Assembly (NCBI GenBank): GCA_021817355.1
Contig: JAKAVI010000370.1
Span: 1-6,587, forward strand
Length of the DNA stretch: 6,587 bases
Direction of reading: 5' to 3'
Source of the DNA: Pseudomonadota bacterium
Lineage (GTDB): Bacteria > Pseudomonadota > Alphaproteobacteria > Micropepsales > Micropepsaceae
In this document: piece after piece, positions 5,930 through 6,587 of the stretch
Numbering within the stretch: position 1 is the first letter of the stretch
Layout: the number at the start of each line of letters is the position of its first letter
Program-made: the position numbers and the translations under genes
The notes under the pieces: generated by a model
What the model was told of the DNA's origin: nothing
The model's input: the letters and a program-made list of their open reading frames with translations, nothing else
Databases searched by the model: none

Positions 5930-6250
5930 CAGCCATCCTTGCGCCAACCTGAACCGCATTCATCCCTCTGGCGGCCCATGGCAAAGGCCAGTTTCCAAGG
6001 ATTGCGGTCTCTGCTGGGTCTGGTCGCTGCGGCGCAAAGGCGCGGTGCCCCCTTCCCCCTATTTATCGGGGCTGGCGCAGCATTGAGGAGGACGCATCGA
6101 GCGTTCACCCAGGGGTTTGCTGGCCGACGGCGGAGAAAACTGGATTGGATTTGATCTAATTCCCTGACGCTGGCCTTTACTGGCCCTTAATTTTGAACCC
6201 GGCATCATCATGGTCCGACTAGCGATCACGACACCGGAAAGGTCCACATA
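5930..6250. other. intergenic stretch without a supported gene
   Basis: Short open frames exist on both strands (5939-6154 plus, 5926-6108 and 6059-6283 minus). None has a recognised domain or a good start, and their arginine/alanine-rich translations look like by-products of GC-rich DNA. No strong intrinsic terminator follows the lysR stop. Around 6170-6190 the words CTGGCCTTTA and CTGGCCCTTA stand in tandem. The DNA turns AT-richer from about 6140, which may mark the promoter region of the next gene, but I find no convincing hexamer pair. Confidence 0.4.
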
Positions 6251-6587
6251 ATGTCCGGAAGCAGCGTCCAACTCAGCCCGCATTCCGACACAGCTATTTC
6301 CTATCGGATGCTAACTCTCGACGTCGTCGAACGATTGATTGTCATAGGCCTTTTCGCCCAGTTTGCCTGGCATGCTGCCAGCAATTTCGTTCAAACCTCA
6401 CAGATCATCAGCTTGATGATGATCGTAAGTGAAGCGCTGCCGGTTGCCTTTGTGCTTTTTCGGCGACCCTCTCTGCTGCTTTCAGCACACCCGCTTGACT
6501 GGTCCGTCGGCATCGCTGGAACCATGATGCCGCTACTCGTATTGCCAAGTACGACGTCAAATTCACTCATACCAGTAGTGGTATGTC
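6251..6587 (+). CDS. partial membrane protein, possible isoprenylcysteine/phospholipid methyltransferase family (N-terminal part)
   Basis: The frame starts at the ATG at 6251 and is open for 112 codons to the window edge, so the stop is not seen. GGAAAGG (6236-6242) lies 8 bases upstream and is a plausible ribosome site. After a polar N-terminus of about 20 residues there are three hydrophobic segments: around 25-45 (VERLIVIGLFAQFAWHAA), around 54-73 (IISLMMIVSEALPVAFVLF) and around 86-100 (WSVGIAGTMMPLLVL). The pattern of a SEAL-type helix followed by RRPSLLLS, a PLDW and a G-T-x-x-PLLV stretch recalls the N-terminus of isoprenylcysteine carboxyl methyltransferase-like/PEMT-type membrane proteins in proteobacteria. 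The SAM-binding C-terminal half, which would prove this, is outside the window. That it is a real membrane protein gene is likely; the family name is tentative. Confidence 0.6.
   Translation, partial: MSGSSVQLSPHSDTAISYRMLTLDVVERLIVIGLFAQFAWHAASNFVQTSQIISLMMIVSEALPVAFVLFRRPSLLLSAHPLDWSVGIAGTMMPLLVLPSTTSNSLIPVVVC

Noticed and set aside
5432..5959. Minus-strand open frame of 175 codons opposite lysR
   Set aside because: Fully antisense to a typical LysR gene; no domain or start signal of its own.
5939..6154. Plus-strand 71-codon frame after lysR
   Set aside because: Starts at TTG without a ribosome site, arginine/alanine-rich, no recognisable domain; more likely non-coding.
6403..6424. ATCATCA / TGATGAT inverted repeat near 6405-6421
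   Set aside because: Lies inside the partial membrane-protein coding region and arises from ATC/ATG codon runs; no sign of function.
1..6587. CRISPR arrays, tRNA or rRNA genes, riboswitches
   Set aside because: No regularly spaced repeats, no cloverleaf with a TTC-loop core, and no familiar riboswitch core were seen on either strand.

Overview
This 6.6 kb window is bacterial chromosome. It most likely comes from an alphaproteobacterium. The best clue is the gene order lrp <- -> trxB -> lysR, an arrangement familiar from that class, together with TrxB and LysR protein sequences of alphaproteobacterial character. Genus cannot be fixed from sequence alone. Everything here is read by eye without database searches.

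Left part (1-897). The 5' end of an IS701-like transposase gene lies on the minus strand and is cut by the window edge. Its frame is broken at the conserved 'IIDDTG' motif by about 40 bases of insertion carrying a near-perfect palindrome, so this copy looks dead. A likely IS end with a YTAR-type tetranucleotide follows near 589/593. The next ~300 bases (594-897) hold no gene I can support, except a candidate promoter just ahead of the permease.

Middle part (898-3764). An intact APC-family amino-acid permease (plus strand) converges on a minus-strand MsrQ/YedZ-like haem membrane protein. An 11-bp GC-rich hairpin at the junction also encodes the last residues of the MsrQ-like protein. The MsrQ-like protein is about 80 residues longer than E. 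coli MsrQ, and no msrP catalytic partner is present in the window. Upstream of it on the same strand is an Lrp/AsnC regulator, 74 bp from the preferred msrQ start (59 bp from the upstream alternative).

Right part (3765-6587). Lrp is divergent from trxB (thioredoxin reductase), which is followed after 42 bp by a LysR regulator, probably as one operon. About 320 bases without a supported gene follow. The window ends inside a membrane protein resembling the N-terminus of isoprenylcysteine/phospholipid methyltransferase-type proteins.

Functionally the core combines amino-acid handling (permease, Lrp) with redox maintenance (thioredoxin reductase, an MsrQ-type electron-transfer protein, and a LysR regulator of a context linked to oxidative-stress control in rhizobia). 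This is mostly a housekeeping region with an IS scar on its left. I see no defence system, CRISPR array, RNA gene or clearly new system. The best leads are the palindrome insertion in the transposase, the long orphan MsrQ-like protein, and the symmetric elements flanking the trxB promoter.
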